This document shows, piece after piece, positions 26,392-34,505 of a DNA stretch of 64,000 nt. Position numbers and translations under genes: made by a program. The first letter of the stretch is position 1. Every line of letters starts with the position of its first letter. This DNA comes from an uncultured Caulobacterales bacterium. GTDB taxonomy: Bacteria; Pseudomonadota; Alphaproteobacteria; Caulobacterales; Maricaulaceae. The DNA lies in assembly GCA_937928165.1 (NCBI GenBank), contig CALFVT010000006.1:107135-171134 (forward strand), written 5' to 3'. Below the pieces are notes generated by a model. The model ran no database searches. It worked only from the letters and a program-made list of their open reading frames with translations, and was not told where the DNA came from.

Positions 26392-26410
26392 CTTGTCCCA
26401 AAAGGACAAG
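26392..26410. promoter_or_regulatory. Hairpin in the panC leader
   Basis: CTTGTCC-CAAAA-GGACAAG, seven perfect pairs with a five-base loop, 42 bases before the panC start. No U-run follows on the plus strand, so it is not a normal terminator. It may be an operator or an mRNA structure. Confidence 0.35.
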
Positions 26411-26452
26411 CCGCTTAAATCACTTTCACGTTTTACAATAAGGTTTCCTAAC

Positions 26453-27328
26453 GTGTCACAGCCGCTTATTATTCGCAGCCTTCGTGAGCTTCGCGCCCAG
26501 ATTTGGGAGTGGCGCGGTAGCGGAGAGACCATTGGTTATGTCCCGACGATGGGGGCGCTGCATGAGGGGCATTTATCGCTGATTAAAATATCTCGGCAAA
26601 AGGCGAGCAAGACGGTTGCCAGTATTTACGTCAATCCGGCACAATTTGCTCCCGGCGAAGATTTTGACAGCTATCCGCGCGAAGAACAAAGCGATATTGA
26701 CAAATTAACCCGCGCGGGCTGTGACCTCATTTATATCCCAAGCAGCAGTCTTTATGCAAATGACCACAGCACATATATAAAGGTTAACGGCGTCGGGGAC
26801 GGGCTTGAGACCGATCATCGCCCAAGTTTTTTTGAAGGCGTTGTCCTTATTGTGATGAAACTGCTTAACCGTGTCGCACCGGACGTGGCTATATTTGGCG
26901 AGAAGGATTATCAACAGCTCACGATCATTCGTAAAATGGTTCGCGATATGGATATACCCGTGAAGATTATCGGCGGGCCGATTGCGCGGGATGCACACGG
27001 CCTCGCCCTATCCTCACGCAATGCCTATTTGGATGAAGACGGCCTCTGCACGGCGCGGCAGCTTAATAAAATTTTACATCGCTGCGCCAGAGAACTGGCA
27101 GGGGAGCTTGCAGGGGAGCTTGCAGGAAGTGCAGATATAGATGAGAGCCTGACCCGCGCCAAAGCGGATATTATAGCGGCGGGATTTGATTCGATTGATT
27201 ATCTTGAGCTTGTTGACAGCCGCTCACTCGCCATCATCACCCAAACACCCTTTACCAAGCCTGCACGGCTATTAGTGGTGGCCCGCTATAAGGGCATTCG
27301 CCTATTAGATAATTGCGCCGCCGGATAA
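26453..27328 (+). CDS. panC: Pantothenate synthetase (pantoate--beta-alanine ligase)
   Basis: Joins pantoate and beta-alanine with ATP to give pantothenate, the coenzyme A precursor. The 291-residue protein has the nucleotidyltransferase motif PTMGALHEGHLSL, SIYVNPAQFAPGEDF, FGEKDYQQL and the KMSKS-like ALSSRNAYL. The GTG at 26453 is chosen because AAGG stands 9 bases upstream and the protein then begins at the normal place; a TTG at 26393 falls inside a hairpin. A three-copy ELAG repeat lies near residues 214-225. bioB follows 38 bases later, so two vitamin genes are probably co-transcribed. Confidence 0.95.
   Translation: MSQPLIIRSLRELRAQIWEWRGSGETIGYVPTMGALHEGHLSLIKISRQKASKTVASIYVNPAQFAPGEDFDSYPREEQSDIDKLTRAGCDLIYIPSSSLYANDHSTYIKVNGVGDGLETDHRPSFFEGVVLIVMKLLNRVAPDVAIFGEKDYQQLTIIRKMVRDMDIPVKIIGGPIARDAHGLALSSRNAYLDEDGLCTARQLNKILHRCARELAGELAGELAGSADIDESLTRAKADIIAAGFDSIDYLELVDSRSLAIITQTPFTKPARLLVVARYKGIRLLDNCAAG
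27092..27127 (+). repeat. Three-copy 12-base tandem repeat inside panC
   Basis: Three 12-base units encode ELAG-ELAG-ELAG; the second and third are identical up to the last base, and the first differs by two bases. The repeat lies in the helical C-terminal domain and keeps the frame, so it looks like a recent in-frame expansion. Confidence 0.8.
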
Positions 27329-27366
27329 AACCATTATAGACATGTCTGCATAGAAGAAGAGCTATT

Positions 27367-28386
27367 ATGACTATATTATTCGAAGCCTCAAAGTCCGGTA
27401 CAAAGCCTGCGCAAAAAAACAAACCCATGCCCCCGCAAGACCTACACCCCCAACATAATGCTTGGAGCCGCAGTGAGGCCGAGGCCTTATTTTCAATGCC
27501 TTTTATAGACTTAATCTTACGGGCGCAAAATGTGCACCGAGAACATCACGCCCCAAACCGCGTGCAGCTCTCCCAACTTATATCCATTAAAACCGGTGGC
27601 TGCGCGGAAGATTGCGGCTATTGTAATCAATCCGCCCATTTTGACACGGGCCTGAAAGCCTCTAAGCTCATGGACGTAGAGAGTGTGATAAGCGCGGCGA
27701 AATCAGCTAAGGCGGGCGGGGCCTCGCGCTTTTGTATGGGCGCGGCATGGCGGGAGCCAAAAGAGCGGGATATGGACGCGCTCTGCGCTATGGTGACAGA
27801 TGTTAAATCCATGGGCCTTGAAACCTGTATGACCCTTGGCATGTTAACCCCGTCCCAAGCAGAGCGCCTGTCACATGCGGGGCTTGATTATTATAACCAT
27901 AATATCGACACCGCCCCCGAAGATTACGGGCGGGTGATTTCAACCCGCACATTTGAAGACCGCCTCGCCACTCTGAACCGCGTGCGCGAATCGGGCATGA
28001 AGGTCTGTTGCGGCGGCATTGTCGGCATGGGCGAGCAGGCCGAAGACCGCATTGGGCTTCTTATGGCGCTAGCCAATATGGATCCAGCCCCTGAATCCGT
28101 GCCGATTAACGCCCTTGTGCCAATTGCAGGAACTCCTCTAGGAGATAGTGACCCTGTGCATCCCATTGAATTTGCGCGGTTGATTGCGGCGGCGCGAATT
28201 ATGATGCCTGAGAGCTATGTGCGCCTATCGGCTGGGCGCGAGGAAATGAGCGATGAAGCCCAAGCCCTTTGTTTTATGGCCGGCGCTAATTCTATTTTTA
28301 CAGGCGATCAACTTTTGACTACGGATAATCCCGAAACCTCAGAAGACGCCGCTTTATTTGCACGGCTTGGCCTTCAAGGGGAATAA
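27367..28386 (+). CDS. bioB: Biotin synthase
   Basis: Radical SAM enzyme that inserts sulfur into dethiobiotin, the last step of biotin synthesis. The CxxxCxxC cluster motif is [13 protein letters not shown]. Downstream are [12 protein letters not shown], the cysteine in METCMTLG-like [21 protein letters not shown] and the [2Fe-2S] ligands [10 protein letters not shown] with the arginine in SAGREEM. Its 339 residues are typical. No other bio genes are in the window, as is common when bioB stands alone. It follows panC and converges on the DUF1489 gene. Confidence 0.96.
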   Translation: MTILFEASKSGTKPAQKNKPMPPQDLHPQHNAWSRSEAEALFSMPFIDLILRAQNVHREHHAPNRVQLSQLISIKTGGCAEDCGYCNQSAHFDTGLKASKLMDVESVISAAKSAKAGGASRFCMGAAWREPKERDMDALCAMVTDVKSMGLETCMTLGMLTPSQAERLSHAGLDYYNHNIDTAPEDYGRVISTRTFEDRLATLNRVRESGMKVCCGGIVGMGEQAEDRIGLLMALANMDPAPESVPINALVPIAGTPLGDSDPVHPIEFARLIAAARIMMPESYVRLSAGREEMSDEAQALCFMAGANSIFTGDQLLTTDNPETSEDAALFARLGLQGE

Positions 28387-28402
28387 CGCCTTAAAAGCAA
28401 AA

Positions 28403-28837
28403 TTACCACGCGCCGATATCAACAAGTTCGGCGCGGATATGGGGCGGTAGATCTTGTGCGCCCTTCGCGCCTTCAAGGTCAATCGGCGCATCATCAAATT
28501 GAAGATAGCGCCAACCTTGAAACGCGCGTTTAGGCACGGGAATAACCGGAATTAACGTCGGCTCCATCACAATCGCGCAAGCCCTGCGCCCGTCCGATGT
28601 GGCCGTTTCTTCGAAGTCCACAATTCGGTTACGGCATTGCATAATTCCTTTAATCACCCAATAAATTGACCCACCGCTTAAAAGCTCGTCACGGCGCTTG
28701 GGAAACATCCGCGTCACATGAACATGATGGCGTGAAAGCCCTTTTTTCGCGCGGCGGTCTGCAACAAGATTTTGCCAAGCTTGAAGCGTGTCAATGGACT
28801 CCGAGCCAACAGAGAGTTTTTGTAAATGAATCGCCAT
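28403..28837 (-). CDS. DUF1489 family protein
   Basis: A 144-residue cytosolic protein of a family conserved in Alphaproteobacteria and without assigned function. Characteristic parts are LQKLSVGSESIDTLQAWQ, the HVTRMFPKR segment, GGSIYWVIKGIMQCRNRI and RAFQGWRYL near the end. There is no signal peptide or membrane helix. ATG 28837 is preferred; one at 28849 is also in frame, and neither has a clear ribosome-binding site. A terminator lies upstream, so it has its own promoter. Confidence 0.85.
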   Translation of the reverse strand: MAIHLQKLSVGSESIDTLQAWQNLVADRRAKKGLSRHHVHVTRMFPKRRDELLSGGSIYWVIKGIMQCRNRIVDFEETATSDGRRACAIVMEPTLIPVIPVPKRAFQGWRYLQFDDAPIDLEGAKGAQDLPPHIRAELVDIGAW

Positions 28838-28891
28838 AGCCGTCAGCATATAAAGCTATGACCCAGAGTCCAGAACCAAGTTTTCTATGGC

Positions 28892-28913
28892 AAAAAAACG
28901 GCCCGAAGCCGCT
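28892..28913 (-). terminator. Rho-independent terminator after the cupin-like gene
   Basis: Short GC-rich stem (CGGC/GCCG with a TTCG-type loop) followed by seven T on the minus strand, 22 bases past the stop codon at 28935. Confidence 0.8.
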
Positions 28914-28934
28914 TTAAATTTAAGTTATATGTTT

Positions 28935-29855
28935 TTAAAAATCACGCCGATAAGGTTCAACATCATAGAGTGAATAATCATCACTCTTAACTTTATAGGT
29001 AACAAAATCTTGCGGCTCTATGGTTGTGCCTGTACCCGTTTTCTTCATGACGCGGCCAAAGACTGACTTAATTGTGCGTTTGATTTCACTATCCTGATCA
29101 TAACTAGGTTTAAGTCCAAAGCGCCGACGCAAGGTTGCGTTTAAGAACACATTTGCACCTTTACGAATACTTTCCGGCGTTGAATACTCCGTTGTCACAG
29201 AGACACAATACGTTGAGTTAACAACCCGGTGCGGCGTATTGAGTGGCCATGTAATGCCTTGGTTTTCACCCAGATCAAACACTTGAGCATGGTCATCAAA
29301 CTCATCTTTAAACGGCACATCATCAGAAATAATGTTAATCATCGACTCTTCAAAAGCTTCGTCTGATAAAAATTCTTTAGCGAGCGGGTAGAGATATAGA
29401 CTCTTTTTACCGCGAATATGCCATAAAATCGTTTCTGTCTTATCAAAATGATAGGGGACTTTGGCTTGCGGGGAAGAAATTAAAATTCCGCCTCGCGGGT
29501 TAAGGGCATTCACCCCTGTTTCAGACATGATACCGCCATACATTTGGTCTAAAACCTCTTTATATTCAGGATGAATATTCATAGCCCGGCGTAAATTCAT
29601 CCAAATTTCGCCCGTTTTAGCAATCTCCAGAAGCGTAGCCCCATCCGCATCACGAAAATCTACGGTGCGAAAGACACTTTCACCGGGAAATGGCATAGCG
29701 CAAACATCAAGCTCTTCGGAGGGATGTCTATTAATCAGCTCTATTAAGGCTTCATCCGTAAAAAGACCTGTTTCACTCAAACCATGTGAGAATGTTAATG
29801 GCCCGTTTTGAAAAGCTTTCGTGTGATCATCCGTCCAGTCTTTTAATATTTTCAT
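28935..29855 (-). CDS. Cupin/JmjC-like (cupin_8 type) protein
   Basis: A 306-residue protein with the signature of a single-domain 2-oxoglutarate/Fe(II)-type cupin. His136-x-Asp138 lie in VPYHFDKTETILWHIRG and a distal His209 in PLNTPHRVVNS, the expected HxD...H triad, with lysine-rich KKSLYLYPL after the first pair. The C-terminal third (ATLRRRFGLKPSYDQ onwards) is basic and may bind a nucleic acid or partner. Its substrate, if it is an enzyme, is unknown; related proteins are hydroxylases or JmjC-like regulators. GGGAGGAG lies 9 bases before the ATG. It sits downstream of spmX on the same strand. Confidence 0.7.
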   Translation of the reverse strand: MKILKDWTDDHTKAFQNGPLTFSHGLSETGLFTDEALIELINRHPSEELDVCAMPFPGESVFRTVDFRDADGATLLEIAKTGEIWMNLRRAMNIHPEYKEVLDQMYGGIMSETGVNALNPRGGILISSPQAKVPYHFDKTETILWHIRGKKSLYLYPLAKEFLSDEAFEESMINIISDDVPFKDEFDDHAQVFDLGENQGITWPLNTPHRVVNSTYCVSVTTEYSTPESIRKGANVFLNATLRRRFGLKPSYDQDSEIKRTIKSVFGRVMKKTGTGTTIEPQDFVTYKVKSDDYSLYDVEPYRRDF

Positions 29856-29916
29856 GGTCTTACTCCTCCCAATAAGTCGTTTAATATCATAAATAGGTTT
29901 AAAATCTCTTGCAAAG

Positions 29917-31248
29917 TCATTCGGACAGCACAGACTTCATGATATAGTAAATAGAGCCCAAAATTATTACTCCGCCCATAATTAACCCCGCTAAAACGGC
30001 GATATCCCCCCATGGCCCCAATAGGGAGACCGCGCCTTTTAATTTGGCGTATAGGCTTAAACACATCAAAATAAGGCCTGATGCCATCATAATTCCATAG
30101 GCCCAAATTGAGCTCGTTTCTGTTTTAATATATTGTGGTTTGTTAATGAAACGTGATGCTGAATCCCGGCCTTCATTCGCCGCAGGACCAGACATCTGAT
30201 GCTCTAAATCCACTTGATGCTCTAAATCAGGCGTTGGGCGCACTTCATCTACAGCCTTATCTGCACGGTCTGGCGCAGTCTCTTTTGGCTTATCTATTCT
30301 CGTTGTTTTGCGGCGAAATGGTAATATTTTATTGCGGCGAGCCGTTGGCTCTGCATTCAGTAGGGTTTTGGGCATATCAAGCGGCTCTGTGCGCTCATCG
30401 GCTTGACCGGCGATTAAGGCATCGAGCCGCTCACTGACTTCTGCTGCCGCTTCGGCAATCGGTGACAAGGTTAAATCCGTCGATGTCTTGGACGCGGACG
30501 CTATATTGCTGGATATATCGGCTTTTGGCTCACGCTCCAACGCTAGGCCTACGGTAATGACAGGATGACTGCTCTCATCCGCTGCCTCATCATAATATTC
30601 ACTCAGTTCTAAAATGCCAGCCGGCCCATCTTCGCGGCGGCGTCCAGGGTTGGGCCGTTGATCATAAGGTACAGCATCCACATAGCCCTGTGCATCATCA
30701 CCTGTATAGACAGGCGGAGAGTCGGCAATAAACGGCGCAATATCGCCATCAGGCTTTGGTGGCAGAAGATCACGCGGCGATGTTGCAGACCCGCGCTCCG
30801 GCTTAAGGAAAAGGGCTTTTTCAGCAGTTCTGCGGCGCACAAGCGCATCAATAACAAAAATCTGTCCGTCAATTTCACCTTTACGCCAAATGTCAAAACT
30901 ATTTGCGGCCTCAATAGGGCGGCCATTATTAACGGCTTTTATGACATCAGATTTAAGAAAGGCGTCCGGGCCGATATTATATGCCAGCGAGCACAGCGCA
31001 TCAAATTGGCCTTGGGATAGAGGCGAAAAAACGGCCTCATTGACAAGATCTTCTACGGGTTTAATATCTTTGCGCAGCAACGTGTCCGCTTCAGCCGCCG
31101 TCAAAGCAATGACGTCTTGGTCTGAAATACGATGGCCATAGCCTACCACATTTTCACCAGAGATTAAAACACGGCTCTCGGCACGAAAACCTTCATAGGC
31201 TTTGATAAGCCGAAAACCAAGATCGGAAACTGCAAATTGATGCGTCAT
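29917..31248 (-). CDS. spmX: SpmX-like cell-pole protein with inactive lysozyme domain
   Basis: The 443-residue layout matches SpmX of Caulobacter: N-terminal phage-type GH24 muramidase domain (about 1-150), a long acidic/proline-rich linker (about 150-375) and two C-terminal membrane helices (about 382-401 and 415-436). SpmX localises and activates the histidine kinase DivJ at the stalk-bearing pole. The GH24 motif E-x8-D-x5-T is degenerate: Glu19 in YEGFR is kept, but the Asp position is Leu28 and the Thr position is Val34 (NVVGYGH). This fits a domain reused for peptidoglycan or protein binding. AGGA lies 7 bases before the ATG. DivJ is not in this window. Confidence 0.82.
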   Translation of the reverse strand: MTHQFAVSDLGFRLIKAYEGFRAESRVLISGENVVGYGHRISDQDVIALTAAEADTLLRKDIKPVEDLVNEAVFSPLSQGQFDALCSLAYNIGPDAFLKSDVIKAVNNGRPIEAANSFDIWRKGEIDGQIFVIDALVRRRTAEKALFLKPERGSATSPRDLLPPKPDGDIAPFIADSPPVYTGDDAQGYVDAVPYDQRPNPGRRREDGPAGILELSEYYDEAADESSHPVITVGLALEREPKADISSNIASASKTSTDLTLSPIAEAAAEVSERLDALIAGQADERTEPLDMPKTLLNAEPTARRNKILPFRRKTTRIDKPKETAPDRADKAVDEVRPTPDLEHQVDLEHQMSGPAANEGRDSASRFINKPQYIKTETSSIWAYGIMMASGLILMCLSLYAKLKGAVSLLGPWGDIAVLAGLIMGGVIILGSIYYIMKSVLSE

Positions 31249-31330
31249 GGGCGTCCTAAAACAAAACAGCTAAATTACTCAGCTGGCATGTTGCAAAAAC
31301 CGCGCCGATAATGCGCCCGGAACGAGAATT

Positions 31331-32722
31331 TTATAAAAGAAACAGCGCCGCTAGGCTTAGAAAAGCGAAAAACCCAATAATATCAGTCACCGTGGTGACA
31401 AAGACTGATGACGAGACCGCTGGGTCCGCGCCCGCATGTTTGAGGCCAAGAGGAATTAAAATCCCGACAAGTGCGGCAAAAAAATGATTCACGATCATCG
31501 CCGCAAAAGCCACCGCAGAGAGCTTATAATCCCCAAACCAAATATAGGCGATTACGGCCAATAAAGCCGCAAATATAACCCCGTTAAACAGGCCTGCCAT
31601 CAACTCACGCCGAATGCTTCGCCGCGCTGTTTGCGACGTTAAATCACGCTCTGATAAGGCCCGAACTGCCACCGCCAAAGTCTGTGTTCCCGCATTGCCC
31701 CCCATAGAGGCGACAATGGGCATTAATACGGCCAGAGCCACAATTTCACTAATCGCAAAGTCAAATTGAGCGATAACAATCGAAGCTAGAATCGCTGTGA
31801 GTAAATTAACAAAAAGCCAAGGGGCACGAGATTTAACCGTTGATAAAGCCGTATCCGTCAGCCCGGCGTCGCTCACCCCTGCAAGGGCCAGAATATCTTC
31901 TTTATTTTCGTCTTGGATAATTTCAACAATATCATCAACGGTCATGAGGCCGACAATACGCCCCGCGTCATCGGTCACAGGGGCGGAAATCAATGAGTAT
32001 TTTTCAAATAAATAAGCCGCTTCTTCTTGGTCCAGGTCTTGGCCAATCGTGACAATATCCCCCGACATAATCTCTTCAAGGCTTTGTTCGCGCTTTGCAC
32101 ATAAAAGCTGGGAGACGGCCACATAGCCTTTAGGTTTAAATCCTGTATCAACAACCCAAATATTATAAAATAAATCCGGCAGATCATCCCCGGCGGCGCG
32201 CATATGGTCAATGATATTACCAACGCTCCAAAATGGCGGAGCCGCGACAAACTCACGCTGCATGAGGCGGCCAATGGTTTCATCATCAAAGGTCAAGCTG
32301 GCCTCAAGGGCGGCGCGGTCAGACGCTTCAAGGCGATCTAAAACATCTTCGCGCTGGGCGGCGTCCATTTCCTCGACGATTTGCGTTGCGTCATCATTAT
32401 CCAGATCAGCTATCGCATCAGCGATTTGCTTAGCCGGTAAAAGCGGTAGAATATCTTCGACAATTTCGTCTTCAAGCTCCGCAAGAACATCGGCGGTAAT
32501 AAGATCCCCAGCGCGGGCAATTAATTGCTCGCGCTGCTCCGCCGTAAGCTGCTCAAATTGATCCGAAAAATCGGCGGGGTGGATGAGGTCAAGAGCTGCG
32601 CGAAAGGCAAGTTCATTTTCAAGGTCAAGAGCATCACAAATGATATTACACTCACCGAAATCACGTTGCGGCAACATATCATTTAAATCAGTCATAGGCG
32701 GAGGTTTTACTTCATCACTCAT
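31331..32722 (-). CDS. mgtE: Magnesium transporter MgtE
   Basis: A 463-residue Mg2+ channel/transporter. The cytosolic N-domain is an acidic superhelix (about 40-140), followed by two CBS domains (about 145-265, MSGDIVTIGQDLDQEEAA and VDDIVEIIQDENKED) whose acidic residues sense Mg. The five-helix pore region runs from about 290, with LMPIVASMGGNAGTQTL, the pore/dimer motif, and FVTTVTDIIGFF, whose Asp is the Mg site. GGGGAG lies 8 bases before the ATG. Its leader holds a strong hairpin. Confidence 0.95.
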   Translation of the reverse strand: MSDEVKPPPMTDLNDMLPQRDFGECNIICDALDLENELAFRAALDLIHPADFSDQFEQLTAEQREQLIARAGDLITADVLAELEDEIVEDILPLLPAKQIADAIADLDNDDATQIVEEMDAAQREDVLDRLEASDRAALEASLTFDDETIGRLMQREFVAAPPFWSVGNIIDHMRAAGDDLPDLFYNIWVVDTGFKPKGYVAVSQLLCAKREQSLEEIMSGDIVTIGQDLDQEEAAYLFEKYSLISAPVTDDAGRIVGLMTVDDIVEIIQDENKEDILALAGVSDAGLTDTALSTVKSRAPWLFVNLLTAILASIVIAQFDFAISEIVALAVLMPIVASMGGNAGTQTLAVAVRALSERDLTSQTARRSIRRELMAGLFNGVIFAALLAVIAYIWFGDYKLSAVAFAAMIVNHFFAALVGILIPLGLKHAGADPAVSSSVFVTTVTDIIGFFAFLSLAALFLL

Positions 32723-32748
32723 CGGCCCGCTCCCCTATCCAGTATCGC

Positions 32749-32775
32749 CCGCGCCTTATGGCCCGCAAGGCGCGG
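32749..32775 (-). promoter_or_regulatory. Stable hairpin in the mgtE leader
   Basis: Nine perfect pairs (CCGCGCCTT/AAGGCGCGG) with a nine-base loop, ending 26 bases upstream of the mgtE start. No T-run follows on the minus strand, so it is not a terminator. It is far too small for the ykoK/M-box Mg riboswitch. It may modulate translation or stabilise the mRNA. Confidence 0.45.
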
Positions 32776-32811
32776 CGGAGCAAGGCTATCTTAGCATATA
32801 AATGAATGACA

Positions 32812-32840
32812 TAAAAAAACCGCCCCCAAAGGCGCGGTTT
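32812..32840 (-). terminator. Rho-independent terminator after the first DUF805 gene
   Basis: AAACCGC/GCGGTTT stem with further GC pairing inside, followed on the minus strand by seven T. It lies 29 bases past the stop codon at 32869. Confidence 0.85.
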
Positions 32841-32868
32841 GTTAGGTCAGTGATAATGATGCAATATT

Positions 32869-33384
32869 TTAAACTACAGGTCCATATTGGTTTTCTTCAA
32901 AGTCTTTTCCAGTTAAAAAGTTAATAAAATAAGCCCCCGCCATGCTTCCAATAAAGCCTACAAGAATTAGCTTCATACCAAGAGCAGCCTCAATTTTTTC
33001 GCCATATTCTATGTTAATCGCTTCAGCGGCTTCTTGGTCTCCGGCTTCAGTGGCTTCAATAAAAAGTGAAAAATACTCTTTAATCAATTCACCTTCGAAC
33101 ATAAAAACCGCAACCGTGTAAAATATGCCAACGATTAACGCCCAAAGAAGCAGCCATACAATGCTTAACCACCCACTTTTACCCCCATCATGACTACGTT
33201 TAATCATGATAAAGATAAAAGGAATAAAGAGGAGAAACCCGAGAAGTCCCAAAACAACTGACAACGGCTTAACAGCGACGCCAACTAATGATAAAATAGC
33301 ATATACCCCAGCAATAATCGCAGCGCCTTTTATAAAATCCTGTTTATTAAGCCGGCCATTTGGTGAAAACAATAAATTTCCCAT
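32869..33384 (-). CDS. DUF805 membrane protein
   Basis: A 171-residue inner-membrane protein with the DUF805 signature: FSPNGRLNKQDFIKGAAII at the start, KRSHDGGKSGWLSIVWLL between helices and a C-terminal ENQYGPVV. Three to four membrane helices are seen, with an acidic loop (EATEAGDQEAAEAINIEYGEK) between the last two. The family has no assigned role. GGGAGAG lies ahead of the ATG. A related gene precedes it at 33494. Confidence 0.82.
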   Translation of the reverse strand: MGNLLFSPNGRLNKQDFIKGAAIIAGVYAILSLVGVAVKPLSVVLGLLGFLLFIPFIFIMIKRSHDGGKSGWLSIVWLLLWALIVGIFYTVAVFMFEGELIKEYFSLFIEATEAGDQEAAEAINIEYGEKIEAALGMKLILVGFIGSMAGAYFINFLTGKDFEENQYGPVV

Positions 33385-33493
33385 AAAACTCTCCCTTAAA
33401 TCATTTAGTTAAAACTGGCGGAAAATTTACCGAAAATCAATAAGGAAGTTGCTTAAAGCCGCCTGACTGAGGATAATTTAATCCTTAAACCCG

Positions 33494-34009
33494 TTAAATG
33501 GCCGGTACGGGGCCATATTTATTCTCGCGTGGCTCGGTTTTTGACATAGCGAGCCAAAGACAGAAAACGAGAGGCACAATCCAAAATAAGATTGTAATTT
33601 CGGTAATATGGGCCTGAATATTATCTTGATAGGCCGTAATAATGCCTTGTTTAACATCTTCGGGTATTACCTCTTTACGGTCAAATTGATAAAAGGCGCT
33701 GAAATACTCCGCCCCGCCAAAGGCCATCATCGTACCAATAATCACCATCAACTCTAGGGTTATCATCGCCGTCAGCGCCCAAACACTGCGCCCCATATCA
33801 TGCAAGCGTTTCGCAAAAAGCGAATAGAGGATGTAACAATTAAGCGCGAACGCAAAAATAGACAGTAAAAACCCCCAGACATTATCTAAGATCGGATTAA
33901 TTAAAAACCGCTGCGGATAGTAAAGAGCAATAAAAACTAAAAAGCCGAGGATATAGCTTTTGGGGCCGTGCCGCCCTGCTGCATGTAAAAGAGATTTATA
34001 TAAAAACAT
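33494..34009 (-). CDS. DUF805-like membrane protein
   Basis: A second 171-residue protein of the same type, 109 bases upstream of the first. It has helices around residues 18-35, 43-65, 75-95 and 138-158, the DUF805 motif AKRLHDMGRSVWALTAM and the C-terminal ENKYGPVPAI. An acidic loop (RKEVIPEDVKQ) lies where the neighbour also has one. The N-terminal GR motif is weaker (AAGRHGPKSY). No strong ribosome-binding site precedes the ATG. It is probably an old tandem duplicate of the downstream gene. Confidence 0.75.
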   Translation of the reverse strand: MFLYKSLLHAAGRHGPKSYILGFLVFIALYYPQRFLINPILDNVWGFLLSIFAFALNCYILYSLFAKRLHDMGRSVWALTAMITLELMVIIGTMMAFGGAEYFSAFYQFDRKEVIPEDVKQGIITAYQDNIQAHITEITILFWIVPLVFCLWLAMSKTEPRENKYGPVPAI

Positions 34010-34038
34010 GACTGTTTCTAGCCAAACAAGAAAAATAT

Positions 34039-34084
34039 AGCTAGAGATAAACCTGCGCCATTTTGACGGGGTGTATCTCTAGCT
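34039..34084 (-). terminator. Long inverted repeat, possible terminator after osmC-like gene
   Basis: Perfect 11-base arms AGCTAGAGATA and TATCTCTAGCT are separated by 24 bases. On the minus strand the structure is followed by ATATTTTTCTTG, a loose T-run. It lies 13 bases past the OsmC stop. A terminator with a long loop is the plain reading; the AT-containing stem and large loop are unusual. Confidence 0.5.
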
Positions 34085-34097
34085 CAGCAGCCTTTAT

Positions 34098-34496
34098 TTA
34101 AGTCGTGACCTCAGCCGTGTTTACCGTGCCTTCTGCGGTGAGCATTTTATGTACGGGGCATTTATTGGCAATCTCAATCAAGCGCTCACGCTGCTCCGCA
34201 TCTAAATTTCCTTTTAGCGTCACTTGGCGGGTAAAAACATGTTTATCGTCTATTTTCTCATGGGTCACAAGGCAGGACACATGTTCCAGATCCCAATCTT
34301 TACGGGTGGCATAACTCCGTATCGTAACCGTCGTACAACCGCCTAGGCCCACGCAGACATATTCAAAAGGCGATGGGCCAAGGTCGGCGCTGTTATATTC
34401 CAGCGGCTCATCCACATATTGTTTATGACCCCGCACTTCGACGTCACTTGTATAAATACCGCCGGGGCGTTCTTTAACTAATACGGGAGCACCCAT
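34098..34496 (-). CDS. OsmC family protein
   Basis: A 132-residue peroxide-reducing OsmC/YhfA-type protein. The two redox cysteines are visible in VGLGGCTTVTIRSYA and in ANKCPVHKML. It begins with beta strands (GGIYTSDVEVRGHKQYVDEP) and has SPFEYVCVGLG at the start of the long helix. Ohr-like and OsmC-like members reduce organic hydroperoxides; this one resembles the OsmC/YhfA side. AGGAG lies 7 bases before the ATG. It is 9 bases from the stop of the ATP12 gene, so it ends the crcB-rluC-HAD-ATP12 operon. Confidence 0.9.
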   Translation of the reverse strand: MGAPVLVKERPGGIYTSDVEVRGHKQYVDEPLEYNSADLGPSPFEYVCVGLGGCTTVTIRSYATRKDWDLEHVSCLVTHEKIDDKHVFTRQVTLKGNLDAEQRERLIEIANKCPVHKMLTAEGTVNTAEVTT

Positions 34497-34505
34497 AATT
34501 ATCTC

